A stretch of 43,730 bases of DNA. Source: an archaeon. Lineage in GTDB: Archaea > Nanobdellota > Nanobdellia > Woesearchaeales > GW2011-AR9. Below, piece by piece: positions 1 to 6,211 of the stretch. The translations under genes were made by a program, and so were the position numbers. The stretch covers positions 1 to 43,730 of the forward strand of contig JAHFQW010000014.1 in NCBI GenBank assembly GCA_023259115.1, given 5' to 3'. How positions within the stretch are numbered: position 1 is the stretch's first letter; the number at the start of each line of letters is the position of its first letter. The notes under the pieces were generated by a model. That model was not told the DNA's origin. It saw only the letters and a program-made list of their open reading frames with translations, and did not search any database.

Positions 1-15
1 TAATGACTCATTTTC

Positions 16-151
16 CACAAGACAAAACAGCGATTTTGTCTGTGCACAAATAGGATAGTTTTCCTATTTTGTGTGTACAGAAATGTGATAGCTTTCACAT
101 TTCTTGTAAGCAAATGTGTGAATTAATATTCGAATAGTTAACACATTTGCT
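16..151. repeat. Cluster of four consecutive hairpins
   Basis: Four adjacent inverted repeats fill this stretch downstream of the nucleotidyltransferase gene. Arms are 16-27/34-44, 45-55/62-73, 77-88/95-107 and 109-119/141-151. The first three are each 29-31 nt, with 6-nt loops and one unpaired base in one arm. The second and third share the core GATAGYTTTC around the loop. The fourth is a perfect 11-bp stem (AGCAAATGTGT) with a 21-nt loop and is followed by ATATAATG. Stem sequences differ between hairpins, so these are not copies of one repeat unit. Function is unknown. RNA 3' elements, terminators or a repeat family are all possible, and the window edge may cut the cluster. Confidence 0.7.
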
Positions 152-185
152 ATATAATGAAAAAGAAATAATAATGTTTCTATCA

Positions 186-776
186 TTATCCTAAAATACT
201 CTTTCGTGCAAGTCGGGCAGGGATAATCAGAGGAATATAAATATAGGTTATTTTCCAATAATTGAGAAATGAACGAAATTCTTCTATATGTTCTAATGGA
301 ACGAGCATGACATTATCAGAGAGTTTGATACAATGGATTTTTTGAGCGATACCCTCTTGAGTTCGACCGTTGAGAGCATGATAAAATTTGGTTTTTTGTA
401 ATTTAGTCCAGATGCCAAAAGTGTACTTAAAACAACCAAAAGAAGAAAAACCATATTGTTGGGCAAGATTTTTCCCCGTGAGCAAGCTTATTGCTTCAAA
501 GAGAACACTTTCGCGGGCATCAAAGGCATCATCGAGTACGGTTTTCGTGGTCTTGGATATTACAGAGATATTAGAATAATATTTTTCTAATTCTTTACGA
601 ATGTGATATTCTATTGTTTTATCAATTTTTTCTTGAAATAAAACTAGGATGTCAATATCTTTGGGATCTTTTTTGCCACGAACGGCTGAACCAAAGAGTA
701 CGATGTCGAGAATTTCTTTATTTTTGTGCGATAATTTTTGTAAATTATTCTTTAATGTGGTATTTTTGAATATCAT
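186..776 (-). CDS. Minimal nucleotidyltransferase-fold protein (MNT-like)
   Basis: This protein of 196 residues has a nucleotidyltransferase signature near its N-terminus: GSAVRG followed by DIDILV, the Gly-Ser and two-aspartate pattern of the polymerase-beta/MNT fold. The rest of the protein is not recognised. The ATG at 776 is preferred over an upstream TTG. It overlaps the 3' end of the upstream HEPN-like gene by 32 nt, so the two are probably translationally coupled. HEPN/MNT pairs are known as toxin-antitoxin modules in which the MNT partner modifies (AMPylates) and silences the HEPN ribonuclease. Here that role is inferred from the pairing only. The third catalytic acidic residue was not located. 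Confidence 0.75.
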   Translation of the reverse strand: MIFKNTTLKNNLQKLSHKNKEILDIVLFGSAVRGKKDPKDIDILVLFQEKIDKTIEYHIRKELEKYYSNISVISKTTKTVLDDAFDARESVLFEAISLLTGKNLAQQYGFSSFGCFKYTFGIWTKLQKTKFYHALNGRTQEGIAQKIHCIKLSDNVMLVPLEHIEEFRSFLNYWKITYIYIPLIIPARLARKSILG

Positions 777-1074
777 GATCAACTAATTTTTTAATGCGCA
801 GGCAAGTTTCTTTGTCTATTATTTTAGAATATGTATCGCGATAGGTAGAGAATTCAATATCTAATTCTTTAAGTAATTCAGGATAATTTTGTTCTAAGCT
901 GCGAAAGCGGGAGTTGTGATCTTTAGGAGATTCGCCTATTTTTTCCAATAATAAGAAGTCTTGTATGGCAAAGAGAGTTTTGAAATAGAGAATGGTTGCA
1001 GAGGTATAGTCGCCAGAATGGTAGAGGGTATCAGCTGAGGTGTTGAAAATTACGATTTGCTGCTTAGTGATCAT
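745..1074 (-). CDS. HEPN-domain-like protein, partner of MNT
   Basis: This small all-helical protein of 109 residues fits the HEPN pattern. It has a GDYTSATILYFKTLFAIQDF-type helix, then a KDH segment, then YRDTY. A possible Rx6H motif (RIKKLVDH) near the C-terminus resembles the RNase motif of toxic HEPN proteins. It is followed, with a 32-nt overlap, by a nucleotidyltransferase gene, the usual HEPN-MNT order. In such modules HEPN is the ribonuclease toxin. Non-toxic HEPN proteins also exist, and the Rx6H assignment is tentative. A TATA-like stretch (about 1100-1108) lies upstream on this strand. Confidence 0.65.
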   Translation of the reverse strand: MITKQQIVIFNTSADTLYHSGDYTSATILYFKTLFAIQDFLLLEKIGESPKDHNSRFRSLEQNYPELLKELDIEFSTYRDTYSKIIDKETCLRIKKLVDHDIQKYHIKE

Positions 1075-1155
1075 GTTAGATAGTATAACAAGAGAGGACT
1101 ATTTAAGCTTTTTGGTTAGATTGGCTAACAAGGGATATACAAGCGAAGTTTTGTG

Positions 1156-1587
1156 TTACCTCTTCTCCCGTACATGACTGCCAATGACTAATGCGGCAGC
1201 GATTAAGACGAGATTTTTGATGATATACTGACCTTCGAGAGTGAGGTAGAAGATGTTTTTGGTGTAGACAATACCAGGCAGGATGAGTAGCGGTAAGAAT
1301 GTGCCAAGCATTTGGAGCATCATTAAGAAAATGCCCAGACGAAGAAGTTTTCTGTGCAGAAAGCAGAGACCGATAAGGATTTCCCAGCCACCTAAGAGAG
1401 GGATAAACCAATTTGGATCAAACCAATAGATTGTTTTGGTGATGAGTTGATTTGCGGGGCTTTGGGAGAATATTTTTAGGAGGCCAAACCAAATGAAAAC
1501 AATGCCTAAAGAGAAACGTAGAATTTGCAAACCGTAGCGTTTAAGCCAGCGAACGATGATTAAATCGAGCTGAGTTATGCGAACCAT
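1156..1587 (-). CDS. DoxX-like four-helix membrane protein
   Basis: The product of 143 residues is strongly hydrophobic, with four predicted membrane spans. An early LRFSLGIVFIWFGLLKIF segment and a GGWEILIGLCFL segment match the DoxX/DoxD-like family. These proteins sit in the cytoplasmic membrane, and some family members are linked to quinone or thiosulfate oxidation and to thiol or redox homeostasis. The substrate cannot be read from the sequence. The ATG at 1587 is chosen over a TTG 18 nt upstream. A glutaredoxin gene lies upstream on the same strand, across an intergenic block holding two large hairpins, so a redox link is possible but unproven. Confidence 0.75.
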   Translation of the reverse strand: MVRITQLDLIIVRWLKRYGLQILRFSLGIVFIWFGLLKIFSQSPANQLITKTIYWFDPNWFIPLLGGWEILIGLCFLHRKLLRLGIFLMMLQMLGTFLPLLILPGIVYTKNIFYLTLEGQYIIKNLVLIAAALVIGSHVREKR

Positions 1588-1599
1588 GGTTATAGATAA

Positions 1600-1727
1600 T
1601 AGCAAATCTCATTAATTCAAGTCACTGGCGTTCGTGACTTGCTTAACAGCAAGTATTGAACAATTGTGAGATTTGCTAGAATAGTAAATCACAACTAAAA
1701 TGTTCAAATATCATTGTGATTTACTAT
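1600..1727. repeat. Two adjacent long-stem hairpins of the AGYAAA family
   Basis: The first hairpin pairs 1600-1611 with 1667-1678 (12 bp, TAGCAAATCTCA and its exact complement). The second pairs 1681-1694 with 1714-1727 (14 bp, ATAGTAAATCACAA and its complement, loop 19 nt). Inside the first, 1618-1625 pairs with 1634-1641 (8 bp). The overlapping 1638-1643 could instead pair with 1648-1653, so two inner folds exclude each other. The block lies between the glutaredoxin stop and the DoxX start. It resembles hairpins at 109-151, 29122-29164 and 40926-40965. Function is unknown. Confidence 0.75.
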
Positions 1728-1779
1728 AAGCAGGAATTATGAATTTGTGGAAGCGATAGCTGATGGAGAGATTTGCAAA

Positions 1780-2115
1780 TCAACGACGTTTTTTGACTTC
1801 AACGGTTTTCCAACGTTTTTCGATAATTTTTTTTGGCGCTTTCTTTTTAATTATTTTTTTAGGTTGAGCGGCTTTTTTAATGGGAGTTGCAACTAGAGCT
1901 TTTTCTATCGCTTCTGGGTCGAAACCGATTATTAATGCGCCATTGATGTCGATGACAGGTACACCCATTTGACGAGAACGATTGATCATTTCTTGCCGAG
2001 CGGGCATGTCTTCGAGAACGTTTAATTCGGTATAGGGAATGCGTTTGCTTTTGAAGTATTCTTTGGCTTTAGCGCACCAGGGGCAGGTGGGGGTTGTAAA
2101 AATTCGCACAGTCAT
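1780..2115 (-). CDS. Glutaredoxin-like protein with basic C-terminal tail
   Basis: Residues 1-75 form a glutaredoxin/thioredoxin-fold domain: the CPWC redox pair at 11-14, the cis-proline motif GVPV, and the GFDPEAIEKAL helix. It should reduce disulfides or act as a thiol carrier in the cytoplasm. The last 35 residues are an extra tail in which about half the positions are Lys or Arg (KKK, KKRR), unlike ordinary glutaredoxins of about 80 residues. The tail could bind nucleic acid or ribosomes, which is inference. An AAGGTGA ribosome site precedes the ATG, and a TATATA-like box lies near 2153-2158. Confidence 0.85.
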   Translation of the reverse strand: MTVRIFTTPTCPWCAKAKEYFKSKRIPYTELNVLEDMPARQEMINRSRQMGVPVIDINGALIIGFDPEAIEKALVATPIKKAAQPKKIIKKKAPKKIIEKRWKTVEVKKRR

Positions 2116-2192
2116 CTTTGAATCACCTTTTTTTAGAAGGGGGTAGTTTAGGTATATAATGCTTTTGGTGGGTGGTTACTTTTTGAATAACA

Positions 2193-3251
2193 TTATTTCA
2201 TTTTTTCAATTAAGATATAGCGTGCAGCGCCATATAATCCCACATGATAGTTAGTTATAAGATAGAGGGGAATTTGCTTGAGAAGATGAGACATTTTTTT
2301 GGAGTTGTGAAATTCTTGGGTGAAGTTATATCTGGTGAAGATTTCGGGATGTTTGGCGGCGATGCCACCGGCGATATAGATTCCACCAAACGCAAGAGAA
2401 TCGAGAGCGAGAGTGCGAGCAGCGCGAGCGTAGAATCGGGTGAAGAGTTGTAAAGTATGAGTACATTGGGGGTCGGTGAGATGGTGTTTGGTGATTTGTG
2501 CAGGAGGGTTGGGGGAATTGGTAATGGTTGTTCTGATGTCGCTTGCGGGATAATGAGTATTTAATGAGAGGTAGAGCGCGTGTATGCCACGACCGGAGAG
2601 GACATCACCCCATGTCACTTGAGAGTTTTGGTAATGGGTTTGCAGAGATTGTAACAGGAGAAATTCATCTGGTTGCTCTATGGCAAGAGTGGCATGGCCG
2701 CCTTCGGAGGCAAGGGGGAAGTAGTGTTGTTTTTGGTTGTTCCAAATGAGCATACTTTTGCCTAAATCAGTGCCCGCACCTAGAATGGCACAAGGATGCT
2801 TGGGGAGCGGTTGGCTGTCTTTAATTAGGAGGATATCTTTTGGAGGGAGGGCATCTATACCATAGCCAATTGCTTCAAAGTCGTTGAGGAGAAGAGGTTT
2901 TATGTGGGTGAGAGATTCTATTGCGAGCGTATCAATGTTCCAAGGGAGATTGGTTAGTTGTGAGGTGGTTTTGTTTTCATTAATTGGTCCTGCGATGGCA
3001 AAACAGGCGTGAATGATGGGTGCATTATATTTTTCTTGGAGATGCTGCTGTACGGATTTTATGATATGAGGAAAGTTGGTTATGGTGTTGCTTGCAAGAT
3101 GGAGCGTGAGAAGCAATTCGAGACCCGTAGGAGTTGGTTCAAATATGCCAAATGTGGTGTTTGTACCGCCAATATCGGCGGTGAGAAATATTTTTTGGGG
3201 TGAGGATGTGGGATTATAGATTGTTTGGGTGAAATGTAGAGGAAGGGACAT
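2193..3251 (-). CDS. glk: Glucokinase (Glk/ROK-ASKHA family)
   Basis: This ATP-dependent glucokinase would form glucose-6-phosphate at the head of sugar catabolism. The ADIGGTN phosphate-binding loop lies near residue 26. IAGPI, LLNDFEAIGYG, ILGAGTDLGKS and SEGGHATL follow in the order typical of bacterial-type glucokinases. The start at 3251 gives 352 residues and is supported by an AT-rich TATA-like box (3271-3280) centred 25 nt upstream. The frame stays open to 3515, but that extension reads as the complement of a Lys-rich small gene and is probably not coding. Archaea often use other glucose kinases, so transfer from bacteria is plausible. The neighbouring transketolase operon fits a sugar-phosphate role. 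Confidence 0.88.
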   Translation of the reverse strand: MSLPLHFTQTIYNPTSSPQKIFLTADIGGTNTTFGIFEPTPTGLELLLTLHLASNTITNFPHIIKSVQQHLQEKYNAPIIHACFAIAGPINENKTTSQLTNLPWNIDTLAIESLTHIKPLLLNDFEAIGYGIDALPPKDILLIKDSQPLPKHPCAILGAGTDLGKSMLIWNNQKQHYFPLASEGGHATLAIEQPDEFLLLQSLQTHYQNSQVTWGDVLSGRGIHALYLSLNTHYPASDIRTTITNSPNPPAQITKHHLTDPQCTHTLQLFTRFYARAARTLALDSLAFGGIYIAGGIAAKHPEIFTRYNFTQEFHNSKKMSHLLKQIPLYLITNYHVGLYGAARYILIEKMK

Positions 3252-3480
3252 GGAAAAGGTGATTGAGGGAGGTATTAAATAAGTTTGTGCTATGGGCTCC
3301 ATAAACTTTATTAAGCGTTTTTGTTTTGGTTTGAAGATGGTAGATGGTCGTTCTCGTAGGTTGTTGTATGCCGTAATGGGAGTTTGCGGATGGGTCGCAA
3401 TTGATGGGTGAGCAGACACTGGAAATGCTAGGTGAGAAGTCAGGATGTTTGATTCAACAATGAGAATAATGAGGGAGAAT
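3252..3480. other. Intergenic region upstream of glk
   Basis: No confident gene. A minus-strand frame stays open here but probably lies outside the true glucokinase start. On the plus strand a TTTATTAA box (3307-3314) sits 26 nt before an ATG at 3337 that opens a 24-residue frame ending at 3411. This could be a leaderless micropeptide or chance. The minus-strand promoter of glk is at about 3271-3280. Confidence 0.4.
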
Positions 3481-3573
3481 ATGGCTAAGAAAACAAAGAA
3501 GAAATCAGGCGGCAAGAAGAAGAAGAGTGTGATGAAACCAATGCCTAAGAAGAATGTGTGTACGTATTGTTAA
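3481..3573 (+). CDS. Tiny Lys-rich basic protein (30 residues)
   Basis: An ATG preceded by GAGGGAG at about 7 nt opens a frame of 30 residues that begins MAKKTKKKSGGKKKK and ends in CTYC. Roughly half the residues are lysine. Such short basic proteins are usually nucleic-acid or ribosome associated, but no family is recognised. Its complement explains the apparent Phe-rich hydrophobic 5' extension of the glucokinase frame, so only one of the two can be real. The good ribosome site favours this one. Function is unknown. Confidence 0.5.
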   Translation: MAKKTKKKSGGKKKKSVMKPMPKKNVCTYC

Positions 3574-3816
3574 GGATTGGTTCAATATTACTTACAATAG
3601 GTTAAAGTTAATTGTTGGGTTAGAAGTGGCGGGGATCTACTAGTAATTGTTGCCACAGGGGATGTATTTTATAAGAAAAAGGATAAATTGGCATTAGCTC
3701 TGTTATTGTGCTTCTTGTATTGTTATTCGTCTTAGAGCAATTAGGATGATTAAAGTTCTTTTAAGACTACAAAAGGTTTATTAAGCATAAAACTTTACTC
3801 TAGATGAAAGAGGATT
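3574..3816. other. Intergenic region before the transketolase operon
   Basis: No gene is seen in these 243 nt. The distal part has a TTTATTAA box (3778-3785) that should place a transcription start around 3805-3810, just before the first small gene of the transketolase operon at 3817. A weak GTGGC...GCCAC inverted repeat lies near 3626-3657. No tRNA-like cloverleaf was found. Confidence 0.45.
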
Positions 3817-3930
3817 ATGATGGTTAAGAAAAAAAAAGAGGGATGGATTGTTTGGTTAGCAATTATATTGAGTATTGTAGGGATTGTTGCGGTTATTATC
3901 TTAGCATTACATGCGTTAGGATTGATATAG
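3817..3930 (+). CDS. Micro membrane protein, single span (37 residues)
   Basis: The frame begins MMVKKKKEGW and continues as one hydrophobic helix (IVWLAIILSIVGIVAVIILA) ending at LGLI. The basic N-terminus followed by one span suggests a small membrane protein with a cytoplasmic N-terminus. AGAGGA lies just upstream of the ATG. It ends one base before the next small membrane gene, which in turn overlaps the transketolase gene, so all are probably one operon. No family is recognised. Possible roles are anchoring or regulating a membrane partner. Confidence 0.6.
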   Translation: MMVKKKKEGWIVWLAIILSIVGIVAVIILALHALGLI

Positions 3931-3931
3931 A

Positions 3932-4117
3932 ATGACGCAAACGATTAAAAAAGCAGTAGTATTTTTGAACATGGTTTTATTGGTTATGACTGCTTCTTGG
4001 GTACTCTTTGGGTTATCAAAAGGTATTGATACAGTGGAGTTGATTTATAATTATATTTATGTGATAATTGCACTTGTTAGCGCTTTACTGAATATCAAAG
4101 TTATTACGGAACCATGA
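3932..4117 (+). CDS. Small two-span membrane protein (61 residues)
   Basis: This protein has two hydrophobic segments, about residues 8-27 and 39-55, separated by a short polar loop containing GIDTVE. It starts one base after the stop of the preceding 37-residue membrane protein. Its TGA overlaps the transketolase ATG (ATGA, 4114-4117). That tight coupling argues it is real and co-expressed with transketolase. No family is recognised. It might tether a metabolic enzyme or act in transport, but nothing in the sequence decides. Confidence 0.65.
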   Translation: MTQTIKKAVVFLNMVLLVMTASWVLFGLSKGIDTVELIYNYIYVIIALVSALLNIKVITEP

Positions 4118-5016
4118 AAAAAATTACAAATATCACACAATTAGAATTGATTGCAAATAATATTCGTCGAGATATTATTACGTCACTGGTCTGTGCCGGA
4201 TCAGGACATTCTGGAGGACCACTGGGGATGGCAGATATTTTTACGGCGTTGTATTTTAATGTGCTGACACATAATCCACAGAAGCCGAAGTGGGAAGGAA
4301 GAGATAGATTAGTTTTGAGTAATGGGCATATTTGTCCAGTTCTGTATGCGACGATGGCACAGGCAGGATACTTTTCTCGAGCGGAGTTGAAGACGTTGCG
4401 CAAGCTTGGTTCAAGGTTACAAGGCCATCCACATCGGGAAGCGTTACCTGGCCTTGAGACAACGTCGGGACCATTGGGTTCAGGGTTATCGCAAGCATGT
4501 GGGATGGCGTATGCGCTCAAAATGGATGGACAAGCAAATAAAGTGTTTTGTTTGATGTCGGATGGGGAGCATAATGAGGGGAATACGTGGGAGGCGGTGT
4601 TGTTTGCAGCGAAGTATAAGTTAGGAAATGTAGTTGCGGTATTAGATCGTAATTATATTCAAATTGATGGGCGAACAGAGGATATCATGCCACTGGAGCC
4701 GTTGGCGGCGAAATATAGAGCATTTAATTGGGATGTGGTAACAATTAAAGGGAATGATATGAGGGAAGTTTTGAGAGCGTTGAATGGGGCGAAGAAGCAT
4801 ACAGGAAAGCCATTGATGATTATTGCGCATACAATTCCGGGCAGAGGAGTGTCGTTTATGGAGAATGATTATACGTGGCATGGCAAACCGCCAACAAAAG
4901 AACAAGGAGAGATTGCACTTGCGGAGTTGTGTAAGATTGAATCGAAGTTGCAAGGGAAGAGATGTTTATTATGCCGATCTATACATGAAAAATGTGTGTG
5001 TGTGGAATCACGATGA
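4114..5016 (+). CDS. Transketolase, N-terminal (TPP-binding) subunit
   Basis: This subunit of 300 residues carries the thiamine diphosphate-binding half of a split transketolase, which moves two-carbon units between sugar phosphates in the pentose phosphate pathway. Visible motifs are GHSGGPLGMADI (31-42), TTSGPLGSGLSQACGMA (117-132), and SDGEHNEGNTWEA (149-161), the TPP/metal motif with GDGE read as SDGE. Met1 overlaps the preceding stop, and its own stop overlaps the C-subunit start (ATGA), so the two subunits are coupled. The last 20 residues form an unusual tail with CxxC and CxC (Cys 284, 287, 294, 296), which looks like a small metal site and is not a standard transketolase feature. Confidence 0.93.
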   Translation: MKKITNITQLELIANNIRRDIITSLVCAGSGHSGGPLGMADIFTALYFNVLTHNPQKPKWEGRDRLVLSNGHICPVLYATMAQAGYFSRAELKTLRKLGSRLQGHPHREALPGLETTSGPLGSGLSQACGMAYALKMDGQANKVFCLMSDGEHNEGNTWEAVLFAAKYKLGNVVAVLDRNYIQIDGRTEDIMPLEPLAAKYRAFNWDVVTIKGNDMREVLRALNGAKKHTGKPLMIIAHTIPGRGVSFMENDYTWHGKPPTKEQGEIALAELCKIESKLQGKRCLLCRSIHEKCVCVESR

Positions 5017-6002
5017 CTGAATTGAGCAAGTTGAAGAAATTGAATAAAGCATTGTATCTAGATTTTTCTTTGGAAAAAGTGCCGACACGTAATGGCTATG
5101 GTGATGGGTTACTGGATTTGGGCAAGAAGAATAAAGAAGTGATGGTGTTATGTGCGGATTTAACGGAGTCTACGCGGGTGGAGAAGTTTGCACAGATGTA
5201 TCCAAAACGATTTGTGGAAATTGGCGTGGCGGAGCAGAATTTAGTGACGGTGGCGTCAGGGCTTGCGGCGATGGGGAAAATTCCGTTTGCGTCATCGTAT
5301 GCGTGTTTTTGCCCGGGACGATGCTGGGAGCAGATTCGCACTACAATTTGTTATAATAATGTGAATGTGAAAATTATTGGGGCGCATGCAGGAATTTCGG
5401 TTGGTCCAGATGGAGCGACACATCAGATGCTGGAAGATATTGCGCTGATGAGAGCGTTGCCAAATATGATGGTAATTGTGCCATGTGATTATTGGCAAAC
5501 GCGCAAGGCGACGATGGCATTGGCGGCCTACAAAGGTCCGGGGTATATGCGTTTTGCGCGGGAGAAGACGCCACAGATGACAACAGTTAAGACGCATTTT
5601 GAGATTGGAAAAGCACAGCTGTTGAAAGAGGGAGTGGATGTATGTATTATTGGCGCGGGACCGGTGGTGTTTGAGTGTTTAAAAGCAGCGCAACTTCTGG
5701 AAGAAAAAAATATAAATGCTATGGTGATTAATTGTCATACAATTAAGCCGCTCGATGAGAAGATGATTTTGAATGCGGCTCGGAAATGTAAACGAGTGGT
5801 GACGGTGGAAGAGGCGCAGATTGCAGGAGGATTAGGTGGCGCGGTAGCAGAGTTTTTGTCTGAAGTATATCCTGTACCAATTAAACGTGTTGGGGTGCGA
5901 GATCATTATGGGGAATCGGGCAGTCCAGAGGAATTACTAGAGAAGTTTGGGTTTAGCGCGAAGCATATTACACAAGAGGTTTTACAACTAGTACGGAGGT
6001 GA
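5013..6002 (+). CDS. Transketolase, C-terminal (pyrimidine/C domain) subunit
   Basis: These 329 residues complete the split transketolase. The pyrimidine-binding domain has the catalytic-glutamate motif GVAEQNLV (71-78) and HAGISVGPDGATHQ. The C-terminal domain has TVEEAQIAGGLGGAVAE and RVGVRDHYGESGSPEELL. The start at 5013 overlaps the upstream TGA in an ATGA, matching the previous junction. An in-frame ATG 21 nt upstream is less likely. It works as a heteromer with the upstream subunit. Its stop codon lies inside a strong GGAGGTGA ribosome site for the next tiny gene. Confidence 0.93.
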   Translation: MTELSKLKKLNKALYLDFSLEKVPTRNGYGDGLLDLGKKNKEVMVLCADLTESTRVEKFAQMYPKRFVEIGVAEQNLVTVASGLAAMGKIPFASSYACFCPGRCWEQIRTTICYNNVNVKIIGAHAGISVGPDGATHQMLEDIALMRALPNMMVIVPCDYWQTRKATMALAAYKGPGYMRFAREKTPQMTTVKTHFEIGKAQLLKEGVDVCIIGAGPVVFECLKAAQLLEEKNINAMVINCHTIKPLDEKMILNAARKCKRVVTVEEAQIAGGLGGAVAEFLSEVYPVPIKRVGVRDHYGESGSPEELLEKFGFSAKHITQEVLQLVRR

Positions 6003-6003
6003 A
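5996..6003 (+). promoter_or_regulatory. Ribosome binding site overlapping transketolase stop
   Basis: GGAGGTGA overlaps the TGA of the transketolase C-subunit and lies 4 nt before a GTG that opens the Cys-rich 29-residue frame. It is one of the strongest Shine-Dalgarno matches in the window, and it is the main reason to believe that the short frame is translated. Confidence 0.7.
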
Positions 6004-6007
6004 TAAC

Positions 6008-6097
6008 GTGCAAGAATGTCAAGGCTGCGGTGAAGAGATGAAGAAAGATGAAGCGTGTAGCGGATGCGAGCAGTGTAAGATTTGTTGTGTGTGTTAA
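6008..6097 (+). CDS. Cys-rich micropeptide (29 residues)
   Basis: From a GTG start this frame encodes 29 residues with eight cysteines at positions 4, 7, 17, 20, 23, 26, 27 and 29 (CQGC, then CSGCEQCKICCVC). The spacing suggests a metal cluster or a zinc or iron-sulfur microprotein. It sits 5 nt after the transketolase stop, behind a GGAGGTGA ribosome site, and is followed by T-runs that may end the operon. The transketolase N-subunit also has a Cys-rich tail, so metal handling or redox control of the complex is an attractive inference. No family is recognised. Confidence 0.6.
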   Translation: MQECQGCGEEMKKDEACSGCEQCKICCVC

Positions 6098-6135
6098 ATT
6101 TTTTATTTTTTTGGTTTTGTTTCTTTTGGATTGGT
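6098..6135 (+). terminator. T-rich terminator of the transketolase operon
   Basis: Several T-runs (AATTTTTTATTTTTTTGG and TTTTGTTTCTTTT) follow directly after the last stop of the operon. Archaeal RNA polymerase stops at oligo-T tracts without needing a hairpin. The convergent exonuclease gene ends at 6212. Confidence 0.55.
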
Positions 6136-6211
6136 AGAACTATTTTTTTATTCAATGAAAATGGGCCTAATACCCCACAGCTTTGCGATGGGGATTTTTA
6201 CTAGATTTTTT

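Noticed and set aside
16-151. CRISPR array
   Set aside because: The repeated units are hairpins with different sequences; there is no constant repeat, no spacer set and no cas gene in the window.
64-258. Minus-strand 64-residue frame at the window start
   Set aside because: It covers the hairpin cluster and overlaps the nucleotidyltransferase 3' end in another frame; no motif.
1600-1727. Integron attC sites (palindromes 3' of genes)
   Set aside because: No paired RYYYAAC/GTTRRRY core boxes are visible at the stem ends and there is no integrase in the window; the elements are not in a head-to-tail cassette array.
3252-3515. Membrane-anchored glucokinase with a hydrophobic N-terminal leader
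   Set aside because: The hydrophobic run is the complement of a Lys-rich frame with a good ribosome site, and a TATA box points to a start at 3251.
3574-3816. tRNA or other RNA gene in the gap before the transketolase operon
   Set aside because: No T-loop GGTTCRA sequence with matching acceptor and anticodon stems could be drawn.
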